From positions 21,492,336 through 21,556,335 of the forward strand of contig NW_022881614.1 in the NCBI RefSeq assembly GCF_003369915.1: a stretch of DNA of 64,000 bases. Reading direction: 5' to 3'. This DNA comes from Drosophila miranda. Its lineage: Eukaryota; Arthropoda; Insecta; Diptera; Drosophilidae. The notes below the pieces were generated by a model that was not told the origin of the DNA, made no database searches, and was given only the letters and a program-made list of their open reading frames with translations. A program made the position numbers and the translations under genes. Shown here in pieces: positions 35,240-46,943 of this stretch (its first letter is position 1; each line of letters begins with the position of its first letter).

Positions 35240-36718
35240 ATGCTTTTCCAGCCTGGCTTTCACCATGCCATTTACTGTCTTGGCTAGAACCGAAATGAGG
35301 ATATGGGTCGAAAATGTTTTAAGTCAGTCAGATCCATGTTTTTTTCGGTATTGGTACAATTCTGATAGATCTCCATTCGACTGGGAAATCGCACATAGCA
35401 ACTCGACGGTTGTAAAAATGTACAAGTTCTGTCTTTATACTAGTGTTGAGAGCACTCAGTATCTCGTATGTGATGTGATCTATTCCTCCTGCCGTTTTTC
35501 TGTTTCTGACTAACACAGCCTCTAACTCTTCCAAGGAAAAGAAAGGATTTTCATTGTTCTTGGTTGAGTACATTTCTTCGTCTACATCCTTTGCTTCTGA
35601 GGTTATTTGTTCGTTAAGGAATTCCAGGTATGGCCCAGCTTTGTCAGGGTCGAAAATTTCTGGGGTGTTCTCTTGACAGTTTTTTAGATTTCTGAGGAAT
35701 CTCCAGGCTTCTCTTGAGTTCGATTTTACATTTAACTCTGTTAACTTCCTGGCATAGCTAGTTCTTTTGGCAATTTTAACAGATTTTTTCCATTTAACCT
35801 TGAGGTTAACAGCAGAACAATAATTTTGAAAGGAGGGTTCTGAAGCTGCCTTCTTCTGCGACTCTGCAAACTCCCTGAATAGTTTGGCTAAATTCTCGTC
35901 CCACCATAATTTTGGACATTTGTTTTTGATTTCATAAGTAGCTGCTTTTATTTCCTGTTGGATGTTCTTCGCTAAATTATCCATATCTTTGTCGGCCTCA
36001 AACTGGCTTAGCTTTTTCAGTAGCCTGTTTTTGGCAAGGAAAGTTTTGAGTTTGTGTTGATATCCTGCTGTTTCAAAGGTTATTGGGTGATGGTGGCTGC
36101 CTCCTAGGTAAAACTTTTCGCATTTCCAATTCTCTATATGAATACCCTTTGTAAAAGTTAAATCGAGTACAGACCCTGATGTTGAGTCGATGTGTCTTCT
36201 GAATGTGAGACTGTGGTCATTTGCTAGACTGTAGCCAGCATTTGACATAGCTTGCATGAGAAAAGTTCCCTTTTCACTGTTGGTTCTGTCTCCAGAAAAG
36301 GTATGTCTTGCGTTAAAATCTCCTGCAATTATGACTTTTCCGAATGCATCTAAATATTCAAGGAAATTGTTAATCGCTTGCTTGAAGGATGCAAGAGACA
36401 ACAAAGGTTCAAAATATACTGAGGTGATAAGAAATTTATCTTTGTTGTTGATGGTTCTTGCTATAATTATATCTTGCTCTGTCTCATATATCAGTCTTTT
36501 AACTCTTAATTCTTTTTTGTAGGCAATCGCCACTCCTCCATACCCGTCCTCTCTATGTTTTTCTAGCATATTGAAGTTGGCTAGTTTCCTAAAACGGAGA
36601 TCGTGAGAGAAAACTTCAGCCAGAATGGCAAAGTCGAAGTTTTCATTGTTTAAGTAGAATACTAGGTCGTTTTTATTGGCTTTAATAGATTGAATGTTAT
36701 GTTGTAAAAATTTCATAT

Positions 36719-38300
36719 TTATTTAGATGTTTTAAAAAGGTTCGTTTCTCTCTGTTTGTTAATTTTTCTGTCTGCATTATGTTCCATATGGTAATCATTT
36801 GTACTGGTCACTTTTTTTGATGGTCACATCATTTGAGCCGACTAAACGAGACAACATGTCAACCATCTGTTGAATGGTAAATTTGTTTTCTTTTAGTTCT
36901 TTGTTTTCAAAAAATGGTACGTGATTACTAGAATCGCTGGTATATGATTCTAAGTGATAGTGGGGTTTTTGTGCAGGAACCAAAGGTCTCTGCACTAACC
37001 TGCTCGCATAACTGTGTTTTTTTAAAACTTCATTTGCTTTAACGTTTTTGTTTTGAACATTTTCCTCATTTATATCTAGTTTTGGATAGTTTTTTTCATA
37101 ATTATCTAACAGCGAAAAATTTTGATGGATTGAGTAAGTGCTAAGCACTTCCTTACGCGCGATTTTTTTGATTGTCATTATTTTGTTAATGTCCATCTCC
37201 TTTTCCCCTACTGGGCACATCAGTCTGTCCCTAGCTGAGTGATTTTTCCCATTGCAAAGGATACATCTGAGACCATTGCACTCCTCGACTCCGCATTTAT
37301 AGCACCTCCTAGCTGATTTGCATCTGGTCGAAGTGTGACCAAGTCTGCCACAATTATAACATTGCCTTACTCTGGGAACATATATGCTTACTTTCATCCC
37401 ACATATCCCAAAAAGAGATACCTTTTCTGGGATGTCTGAACCCTCAAAACCAATTTTGCCTGTTTCTAATGGTATGAGCTTGAATGTTTCGTTGTTGTCA
37501 TCGGTTGTAATTTTCTGCCTTCTTGCTAATCTTTCAATTGACCTAATTTTTATGTTAGAAGTAATATTATCCATAATTTCATTCTCAGAAAAACCGAGGG
37601 GCACCCCTTTAATTACTCCATAGGATTCCACATAGTCTTTTGGTATAAATACCACTAAATTCATTTTTTTTAACTCCTCATTTAAAACTAAATCATTTGC
37701 TTCGCTGAAAACCTTAAAATAAATCTTGTATAGTGTAGGCGCAAGAGCTACGATTTCTTTAATTCCTTTGATTTTAAGGTGTCTTATTTTTTCAAAAAAG
37801 AATAAGCCATTTTTGGTGTTTTTGTTTTCGAAGATGGTCCTGTTCTTAGTCGATACTAGTACAGCCGCATCACCGATGTGGCACTCACTATACAACACTG
37901 TTTCTCTTTCGATACCTACATTTGATGGGTTTATAATCGGATTAGTATTTTTATTCAGTGTTTTAGTCATTTCAGTATTTCCAGTAAAACCATTTATGGC
38001 ATTTGTGTGAGAATTGTGAACGGTCACACCGTCAGAAGCCTCCACCATTTTGTTACTGTCATCGTCTATCAGCATTGTGTTATTTATGTCTGTATTGGTG
38101 TTGTCGCTTTTTTGTTCCTTGCGCATCTTTTTTGCTGGGTACTTTTCGTTAGTCAAGCTGTCGAATATGTCCTCTTTCACACCTGAACACAAAGCACTGA
38201 AGTTTTTTGCTATTGTTTTTTGGGTTTGAATTTTGCCGCTTTTTGCCACCTGATCAGGGGGTTTCAATTTGGCAGACACCGAGTGACCGGCGTCCGCCAT
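36719..38300 (-). pseudogene. LINE ORF1, unit C, C-terminal frameshift
   Basis: The N-terminus and zinc knuckles are as in unit B. A small deletion near 36,822 changes the frame, so the last residues differ and the protein ends early at 36795 (501 codons). Confidence 0.82.
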
Positions 38301-38514
38301 ACTTGCTGGTTTAACCAGATTGCCAAAGACTTACCTCTCCTTTGGGAAATGAAAAGAGGAATAATTTATATATTGATGAAGATTTGTATGAAATAAACAA
38401 TGATCCAATTTTTACAATCACTTTTAATTAAGCCTTTGTTGCTTGGAAAAAGTCACCTTTCAGACTGTTAAGAAAAAACACGACCGGTCTCGCTCGCTGA
38501 TGAAAAGGAAGTGT

Positions 38515-38804
38515 TATCGGCAGACATTATTGTCACTTTTTTACCAGCGCTTCGCTTCGTTTGAGTGTGTTTCAGTGTGACCTGATCTATCGCGGTCTTA
38601 TGGATAAAATCTATGGCAGCCCTCAGAAATATACCAAAAAATACCGTAAGTCTACTGACGATTCTATTGTACATTTCCTCGTATTTTAATATTTGGTTTA
38701 ATATTACTAGCTACGGCCCTCAGCTCTGAAAACGTAATTTTATCCGATTGATAAATCAATTTTCTACAACACCACACAATTTTAAATATTCCTTTTATTG
38801 GAAT
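38515..38804 (-). promoter_or_regulatory. thr: Displaced native thr promoter and 5'UTR, unit C
   Basis: Motif 6-like element at 38645-38626, motif 1 at 38583-38573 and the duplicated ATG at 38525-38527, in the same order and spacing as in unit B. Confidence 0.68.
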
Positions 38805-39262
38805 TGATTGTAAAATAAGTTTAAACAATTTCCACTAACTTCTCTACCAAATGTTCGCCCTGTTTTCATATAAGCCCAATAGAAGCTGTGGAGATAATGT
38901 TTTTTATCCCCAATCGGCCGACTAATTATTTCGAATTAAATAAAACTCGGCGCAGAAATAAAATTACGATATGTTCTTTAATGCGTGACATCCAAATTGC
39001 ATGTGTGGCTTGCCTGCCCTTTACATTGCGGCTCCGATCGCAAGGCGCAGCTTCGCTCGGCCGACGTCGGTAGGCAAACGCAAAGCGGAGATAGCGAAGA
39101 GCGAGCTGGCAGAGAGCGTTTAGCAGGGCAAGCAAGCGCACAGCTTTAACAAACAAATGAGTGACATAGACATAAGTAACAAACAAAATAAGCGGCTGAG
39201 GGCCAAGAATTAGGTGCTATTTGGCAAGCAGCTAATCGGCTGGGTTCTGCTCCGAACATTCA
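38805..39262 (-). mobile_element. BEL/Pao 3' LTR, unit D copy
   Basis: 458 bp with the CCCAATAG variant shared with unit C. Confidence 0.7.
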
Positions 39263-40240
39263 CCCCCCGTTGGAAGGCAAAGGCTTTCAACAGATCCATC
39301 CTGAAGGGCAGAACCGCTATTTTTCCAACGGCCCTCTTGAAAAGGCCCTTTTGAGTGCGGATGACGGCTACTCTGATGGTTCCATCTTTTCCTGGGATGA
39401 CGCTCTCAATGCGGCCAAGCGGCCACCTTAATGGTGGCAGCGTTTCCTCCTTGATCATGACGAGCGCTCCTAGCTTGATGTTTGGAGACGATGACCGCCA
39501 CTTGCTCCGCTCCTGAAGAATCGAAAGATACGCCGTGCTCCATTTTCTCCAAAACGCCTGCTTCATTTGACACAGCCGCTGCCATCGACTAAGTAGGTTG
39601 ACCCGGAGATGCGCCACATCTGGCTCGTCGAATGCAGCTTTCGGGGCTCCATTGAGAAAGTGGTTTGGCGTGAGCACATCTAGATCATCGGAACTTTCTG
39701 TAATTGCATAAAGCGGACGGGAATTTAACAAAGCAGAGATTTCACAAGCCAAGGTCTGAATTTCATCAAGGGTAAAAATGTAGGTCCCGACGATGCGATG
39801 AAAATGATATTTAGCTGCTTTTACAGCCGCCTCCCACAAACCCCCAAAATGAGGTGAGCGAGGGGGGATGAAATTCCAGTCGATTCCACTAGAAACGCAG
39901 AGATGTGACACAGTCGACGTATGAGGATCGCTGAGGAACATTTGCCGAAGCTCCAAAAGCTCATTTTTTGCTCCTACAAAATTTGTAGCGTTGTCTGACC
40001 AGATGATTCGAGGTTTGGGACGTAGACTTATAAAACGCCTTAATGCTGCCAGAAAGGATTCTGTAGATAGATCCCGAACGACTTCCAAATGAGTTGCTTT
40101 GGTGCTAAAGCATACGAAGACAGCGATGTAACATTTGATAGGAGGCCTGCTTCTGACTTCCGACTTGTGATAAAAGGGTCCGCAAAAATCAACGCCCGTT
40201 GTGTGGAATGCTGGATTAATAATAGGAGGAGCATTGCCTC
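39210..40240 (-). pseudogene. BEL/Pao integrase fragment, unit D
   Basis: A one-G loss near 39,305 shifts the last 30 or so codons, so the stop is displaced into the LTR. The acidic motifs are kept. A Lys to Asn change (DWNFIPP) is shared with unit E. Confidence 0.82.
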
Positions 40241-40330
40241 CTGAGAGCGGCGATCTTGGCAGAGTAACCCGTAGCCCATCCACGACTCTCACTAATCTCC
40301 CGACCTCTGCTCTTTTGCGTCCCCCCACAG

Positions 40331-40870
40331 GTGGCGATGGTGGAGGTGCAGCTGGACCCCGACACAAAGGTTCCGCCCGGAATGCTAGTGGCGTTTGCGA
40401 TCTGCACCACTATGCTGGTGGCCGTGCATATGCTGGCTTTTATGATTAGCACCTGCATCCTGCCGAACATCGAGGTAGTGTGCACCCTGCACAGCATCTC
40501 CCTGGTGCACGAGTCGCCGCACGAGCGCCTGCACTGGTACATTGAGACGACGTGGGCATTTTCGACGCTGCTGGGGTTGATCCTATTCCTGCTGGAGATA
40601 GCCATACTGTGCTGGGTAAAGTTCTATGATCTGAGCCCGCCGGCGGCCTGGTCGGCCTGCGTGGTGCTGATACCCGTGATGATTATCTTCCTGGCTTTCG
40701 CCATACACTTCTATCGGTCTCTGGTGACGCACAAGTACGAGGTGACGGTCTCCGGCATACGGGAGCTGGAGATCCTCAAGAAGCAGATGGAACAGGATCA
40801 CCTCGAGCACCATAACAACCATAATCGCAATAACGGCATCCACTACGGTGCCGCCGGCGACATCGTTTAG
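40331..40870 (+). CDS. olf186-F: olf186-F (Orai) last coding exon, unit D, gene fragment
   Basis: 179 open codons with several substitutions: Leu to Phe in the first full helix (HMLAFMIS, shared with E), Asn to Thr (VVCTLHS), Ala to Thr before the next helix (IETTWAF, shared with E) and Glu to Lys in the coiled coil (ILKKQME). The pore-gate Val and filter Glu at the exon start are kept. Confidence 0.88.
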   Translation: MAMVEVQLDPDTKVPPGMLVAFAICTTMLVAVHMLAFMISTCILPNIEVVCTLHSISLVHESPHERLHWYIETTWAFSTLLGLILFLLEIAILCWVKFYDLSPPAAWSACVVLIPVMIIFLAFAIHFYRSLVTHKYEVTVSGIRELEILKKQMEQDHLEHHNNHNRNNGIHYGAAGDIV

Positions 40871-41700
40871 CAGTATCAATCGCGCGAGGATCCCACGAAG
40901 CAATAAACCATCTCGGCGATCCTTCTCTGAAAACTTAACGAAAACGAAAAGAAAAGACACTTACGGCAGTGGGCCAGAGGCCTCGCCGTCAATCCTCAGA
41001 CTAAATAAGTGAATATTTTGTAAATTTGTAGTTGATGCAAATTGTGATACGCAGAAGGCAGTAGATTTTTATTATACAAAAACAGTATGAGTACGTATAT
41101 TCTAAAGGATTGTGCCCCGAGCAATGTTTCTTTAAGCTCAAGACCTTTACACATCGTAACACCTGTGTACTCATCGCATGCAATGATGAAAGACCCAAAC
41201 TAAAGAAATACTACTTTCAAGTTTAAACCACTGTGTTGACTAAATAATCCTCAATATTAGCTTGTATATTTGTTGTAACTAGTTGGCGCGTCCGCTAATA
41301 TCTGTATTGTATTTTAGTGGTATGCCATCGCTCGCGATGTCAGACCCAGACCTCATCCATAGCGCAGTCTTCCCTCGCCCAATAATTCGAACCGAACCAG
41401 ATCGTGTTAGCCCAAATTTTGATATTGATAGGCGAATATGTAAGCGAAATTGCGCTGTAATTTATACACGTACGATTAAACGATTTTTTCTACCTATATT
41501 TAACCGAAGCAAGCGATTTTCTATTGCCGTTCCCCCGCCTGACCTCCATCAGGTCGTTAGGCTTGCGTGCCAAGAGCGACTGGAAGAGCGACTAGCTAAC
41601 GAAAGTTTTTGGATGGGGGCAAACGGAGCCAGGACACATGGTTGGGGTTGATTAGAAAAGGGACACCGCACGCACCCCAGGACACGAAAGAAGAGCACAG
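40871..41700. other. olf186-F 3' flank and MORN-gene upstream region, unit D
   Basis: As in unit B, but a 19-bp deletion between short CCCA repeats lies near 41,380. No coding region seen. Confidence 0.6.
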
Positions 41701-42373
41701 ATAACAAACCCAAAGCGGGGCTGGGGCTCAGTTGTCTGCAACATGTCGTGCCATGCTGGTGGCGGCAATGGTGTTCGAAGCCTGCGCTATCCTGCCGGAG
41801 GACATGGCCGCTATCAGGGCAAGTGGCTGAGGAACCAACACCACGGCTATGGAGTGAAATCGAGCCGTCGTGTACGATTGGTGTACGAGGGCCAGTGGCA
41901 GCGGGGCCAACGTCATGGCTAAGGATCCATGCGGCGGGAGTCCCCTGATGGCCAGGTGCATCGCCTCTATGTGGGTCATTGGAGCCATGACAAGCGCAGC
42001 GGGGAGGGAAAACAGTACTACGACGATGGATCCGTCTACTTTGGTCAGTGGCAGATGAACAAGCGGCAAGGACGCGGCATACATTGGTATGCGGACAGAC
42101 GCGTCTATGTGGGGAATGGCTCCAGGATGCCATGCACGGACGGGGCGTCCTCTTCTCGGGTGAGTCCTCTAACAAAATGAAAGTTCAGTAGAATCCTCGT
42201 CGATCCATATGTTTCGTCTGTGTTCAGCAAACGGAAAGCGCTATGTGGGAGAGTTCCAGGAGGGCTGCAAGTCGGGCGCTGGCTTCTTCGACCACGGACA
42301 GAATCGGATTCAGTTTGGTCGGTGGGTCCAGGACATCTGCAAGAGTTCGCTGATACGCGTGCTCAAGCAATAA
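41701..42373 (+). pseudogene. MORN-repeat gene, unit D, destroyed
   Basis: The initiator is ATA instead of ATG (41701-41703). A 3-bp insertion near 41,872 adds a residue. A TAC to TAA change (41920-41922) stops translation in the second repeat, and a one-G loss near 42,112 shifts the rest. The splice sites (42159/42160 and 42227/42228) and the exon 2 stop at 42371-42373 survive. Confidence 0.9.
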
Positions 42374-42510
42374 GAACATTTTAGACATTCTCTGGAAGGT
42401 CGATCTCCTTGCCATAACGTTTATAAATACACAATCAAATGGAATAAGGACAAGCTACAAACAAATATTAACTATAAACTATTATAAGCCTATGCAAGTG
42501 TCAGTTCTGA

Positions 42511-45500
42511 TCAGTTCCTTTGCCGCCGCCTAACGCTGACTGTCTCCTGCTGGGGTTCAGGCTCCGGTACCTTCCGACGTGGTCGTCCCCGCGTGGTCGC
42601 TGGCGTTTCCTCGAGTTGCCTGTTGCGGGCACGAGTGCTCCTTGCATCACTAGTCGGATACCGCTTCACTGAGGCTGCCGATGAGGTGGAAGGCGTCTCT
42701 TCCATGGTATCGTCCAATTCGATGATCTCTGGTACTTTTAGTTGGCTACCAATTCTAGCGGAGCGTGTCTTTGTGGCCTTGGCTGGCACAGATTGGGATC
42801 GTTTCAGTTGAGAGGGAGCCGGAGTCGAAGCTGAAACCGAAGCAGCATCGTCATCGCTTATCTCGATCGTCTGGCAGGCATTCAGATCCACATGATCCGA
42901 TGGTGGCGTGTTCTCATTGCCGCTCTTGCTGCTACTGCTGCTGCTGTTGCTGCAACCGATGGGTGGTCGCAATTCCAGCTCCGTGTATATCTTGAACCTG
43001 GGCGTCTTTCTGGCAGATGATTTTGCCTTGGTAGTCCCCTCAACAACACCTTTCCTGCGTTTATCCTCTGGCGAAGTGTTAAAAGCGAGGGCTCGCCTAA
43101 TGGTCTTCGCCCTCGCTTTGCCAACGAGATGCAGCTCCAACCGGGCCGTCTTTATCTGGACCATGAGGTTGAAGCTATAGTTGAAGCACTGATTTGAGAG
43201 CTGCCTCCGCATAGCTGAGAGCCTCCTTGTTCTTCTTTCTGAAGCGAAGATAGTTGATGTGGTAGAGTTCGTGCACGATGAGCATGGAGCCCAGTGTGGC
43301 GGTGCGTACGGGATCCTCCTGCAGCCAATTGCCTGCCCCTACGTAGAAGTCGTCCAGCTGATCGGTCTCCCTTTTCAAGAAGTTTAAGCGGGCATGGAGA
43401 CATCCCACGATAAAGTAGAAACATTGCAGCTGCATGCTGTCCCGTAGATGGGGCGGCATCCCTTGCTTGCTCACATAGCGCTGCAGCTGATGGCTGGTGG
43501 GAATTGGCTCGTGCATGGGCAGAGACTTGAGTGTGGCCACGTCCAGCTGGTTCTGCTTCTTTATCGGCTCCACGAGCTGCATGAGCAGCATGTTGCTGGT
43601 CAGCTCGCTCATGGCATTCGCCTTGTGATCTTCCTTGGCGGCTATTGCGGGGATGTATTTGGCCGATGTCTGCTCCACCAGCGTTCGACTAAGCGGCTTG
43701 ATGGCGAGCAAATGGTCCAGGAGGCGCAGCTTGGACTGCGCCTGGTCCAGGTACTCATTCTGCAGGTTCATCCAGAGCCACGAGATGAGCACCTCAATGG
43801 TCCGCAGGGCCATACCCGACTGCAGCACCAGGTTAAGCGTGGTGCCGTAAAAGGCGAACGGCGCGGTCAGCCGATTGGCCGCATACTCGGTGCTCTCCCT
43901 CACGAGGTCAGCCAGCAGCAGCTGCAGGGCTCCCAGGTCCACGCTGGACACTGTGCAGTAGTTGCGCACGCTGTCGACCAGCGTGTCTAGCTGTCGCAGG
44001 GGCGACGGCCTCCTAGGCAGGCTGCTGCACCGCGTCTTCCGCCTGTAGTCCAATCGAAAACGAACTGTCTGGATTGTGATCTGCACAATGTCGCTCTTGC
44101 CAACTCGCTCATCGAACTGGGCGCGCAGCTCCTCGGCCTGCAGCAACAGCAGCTGGGCGTGGCACAGACAGTCCTGCCGCGCATAGTAGCTGGCCATGTG
44201 GCAGAGGCAGAGCATCACTATAGTATGTTGGCGCTTAAAGAACCATCCGTTTTGGAGCTGAGGCCACAGATCGTCGAGCAGCTCCTGCGCTCGATCCACC
44301 TCCTCGGAGAGTTGGAGCTGCTGGTTAGAATTCAGGTGGTCTTGTCCCAGGAAGTGGGTCAGGGCTCGCAGGTAGGTGAATCTCTCGTCCAGCATTTGCC
44401 CAATCCTGAGTATCAGCAGCCAGGCTTCATCGGCCTGCGCCATGTAGCCCATGGTGGACAGAGCCATGGCTGCAGCAACTGCATCGTCGATCAGGGCTTC
44501 CCAGTCGATTGGTGTATCGTCGCAGCCGAGCGGCTCTTGGTCTGCACGTTCGAAGAAGGCCGCGAAGCCAGCGATGGCCGATGTAGCCAACTCCACCAGG
44601 CGATGCTCCCGCTGAATGTTGAGCTCCAGCAAGTTGTTCTTGACGATTAACTCCTCCAGGCTGTTCTCGGCCGTCTCCTTGATCGAGAACTTTGTCTTCT
44701 GTGCCTCCAAAGCCTCCAGCAGCACACTGATACTGGTATGGCCAATGGCCAGCTGTTGCATGCGGCTGAGCGGTTGCTTGAGGGCCGTGCTTTGCAGCTG
44801 GGAGCGCAGTTCCTCGCACTGACGCACCACCTCGCTGTCGGTGCGCATCTTGCGTGCCAGGAGAACCAGGTGGTAGTCATTGTGACGGCAGCGTAGTAGC
44901 GACTGCAGCAGGGGTACGGGCCGCGCACTCTGGAAGTGCAGCACGGCCAACAGATCCACATCGTATAGCTGTTTCTTTTGGGCGGGGGTTAGGGGGTTGG
45001 GCATAGGACTGGACTCGTGCCACTCGTAGACTCGTGGACTGCAGACGGTTGGCCATGTCGGAGCTCTTGCAGTGGACACTGGCTTTGTAGATTCGGAGGA
45101 GCACACTAAGCATTTTCTGGCTGGTGATGAGCGGTCGTAGATGTTGCAAGGGCTCCAAGAAGGCCAGCACAAGGGACATTTGTTCGGGACACGCTACCTT
45201 TTCGGCCACGAGTGCCAGTAGACGCACCAGCTTGTCTAGCTCCATGGCGGAGGGCCCCAGGCACTTCATGCTCTTGGCCACGTCCAAGGTGTAGCCAAGA
45301 ATGCCCAAGAGCGGCTTATAGGGTGCCTGAAGAGAAAGCTCATTAGGTAAAAGGTTTTCCAGCTGTGGCAGACGTACCTTGTCCGACTTCTGTTCGGTCG
45401 TCGGCTGCCAGTTAACGTAAGCTTCCAGGGCGCACACCCCGAAGGAGAGAAGGCAATGCCTGCGAATGCTTTTACAGGCCTCGTTGGAGCAGCTGGTCCC

Positions 45501-46738
45501 CAGCGGACTCCTCACTACGTTCACCGTCAGCCCAAGGCAGCCATGCAGCAGTTGAAAGTGGGCGGTGTATACCTCGGGACTGTCGTCGCCCTCGAGCTGC
45601 TGCCAAAAAATGTCTAAGGGAGGCTTGTTGCTGCTCTGATGAAGCAGCATCTGCAGGCGCTGGAAGAACACCAGCAGGTCCATGAAACCACTGCTCTTTG
45701 GCGTGCGTCGCGCCCTTGTGCTCGAAGAAGTAGACGAACTTCTTGCACAGATCGATGTAAGTCCGCTTGAAGTCCGCCGTAGCCTCGCGCACGTACAACA
45801 GCTTGACATAGTAGTAGAGGAGCTGGATGGAGTAGTTCTGCGGAGAGACGTCCTTGTGCGCAGCAACTTCAGTGCCAGTTGTTGTTCGAGCGGCGCTTCT
45901 ATGGAAAACATGTCGATCTGCATCAGTGCCAGAACCAGGCCCAGATACTCCGTGAATTGAGTAGTCAGCTCAGAGCTGGGTGTGGCCCAGCTGCAGCTCA
46001 GGAGCTTGAGAAGCGGGTCGTACATTTTCGTCGTGCTCTCGGGCGGAAGGGCGCTCAGGTACATCAGAAAGGCTTTGCCTCGCTTGCTGAACAGGGCATC
46101 ATTCAGCTGGACCAGGAGAGCCGCATTCTTTGCCACTTTACGCTGGCGCATGGTGTCAAAGAGGACACCCATTGCCTCCAAGGCGTAATATAGTTGATCT
46201 GTGGCGGCGATGGGCAACGTCTCCTTCTGCATTTGCAAGTGAATGCCATTGAAGTGCGTCAGATGGATGTCCAAATAAAACTTGTAGTCAGCCTCCCCTT
46301 GCAGGCGGCAGAGCTGCGATCGGACTAGGCCGTACATTTTCTGGCATTCCGTCAGGGATTTCTGCGAAGCACCCGTACAATTAGGATACCAGCCAGCAAG
46401 CATTTGGTTCTTCAACTTACCTCCTGACAAAGCTCACGATGTATGTACCGCAGGCTCGTTAGATGAGCTTCCCACAGGCTCGGCTTCTCCTCGTAGGGCT
46501 CCACGTGTGGTACCACGGTGGCCGCAATGTCGCAGTAGAGATCGTCATGCTGGTGCAGATTGTCCTTCAAGGCGACACACAGCTGGCGCAACACGCTCAA
46601 CTCATATCTTAGCGGAAAGGAGGCGTCGTTTATCCCGATGCCCTTGCTGAATTCCTTGAATTTCAGCTTAATTGCCGTGGCCGCAGCCTCAACATCGGAT
46701 CGAGTGCCTTTCAACTGTTTCACTATATCGGCAGACAT
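42511..46738 (-). pseudogene. thr: thr (three rows), unit D, multiply broken
   Basis: Exon 1 is 46738-46421; the intron is 46420-46362. Exon 2 has a 16-bp loss near 45,857 and a one-A gain near 45,686, which together leave about 57 codons out of frame. A loss of about 84 bp near 45,031 shifts the frame, and a 14-bp loss near 43,183 shifts it again. This is the most damaged long copy, and these deletions are too large to be base-calling errors. Confidence 0.9.
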
Positions 46739-46742
46739 TATT
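46726..46742. repeat. LINE target-site duplication, left copy, unit D (pair 52950-52966)
   Basis: The same pair as in the other units, around the thr ATG. Confidence 0.9.
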
Positions 46743-46943
46743 ATTATTTATTTTTTTTTTTGTTTTAAATCATCTCAAGGATGATCTGAATTTTGATCGT
46801 AGCACTGTAGCTACATTGATCAGATACTGGTGATGTAGTTTGGCGAGTTTGACAGGTCGGTATATAAAAAAAAGAGGAAAATGACTTAACTGTTTTAGAA
46901 AATAAACTGAAATTACTTTATAACATGATGAAGAAAAAAGGGG

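Larger units (their letters stand above)
32004..36716 (-). pseudogene. LINE ORF2, unit C, broken
   Basis: Endonuclease is at 36716-35328, RT pieces at about 34948-34558 and 33588-32918, and RNase H at 32861-32004. It has the shared homopolymer shifts and hAT break, a stop replacing the Gln codon of FIRTKQEY near 33,028, and the extra insertion between endonuclease and RT. Confidence 0.85.
31799..38514 (-). mobile_element. I-clade LINE, unit C copy (hAT insert plus 419-bp insertion)
   Basis: Full length at both ends. In addition to the shared hAT insert it has a private 419-bp insertion in ORF2. The 7-bp CATTCTT microsatellite before RNase H has one repeat fewer than in A, B and D. Confidence 0.92.
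23730..38804. repeat. Tandem unit C (full, with extra LINE insertion)
   Basis: 15,075 bp; the 416-bp excess over unit B is mostly explained by a 419-bp insertion at 34951-35369. Confidence 0.95.
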
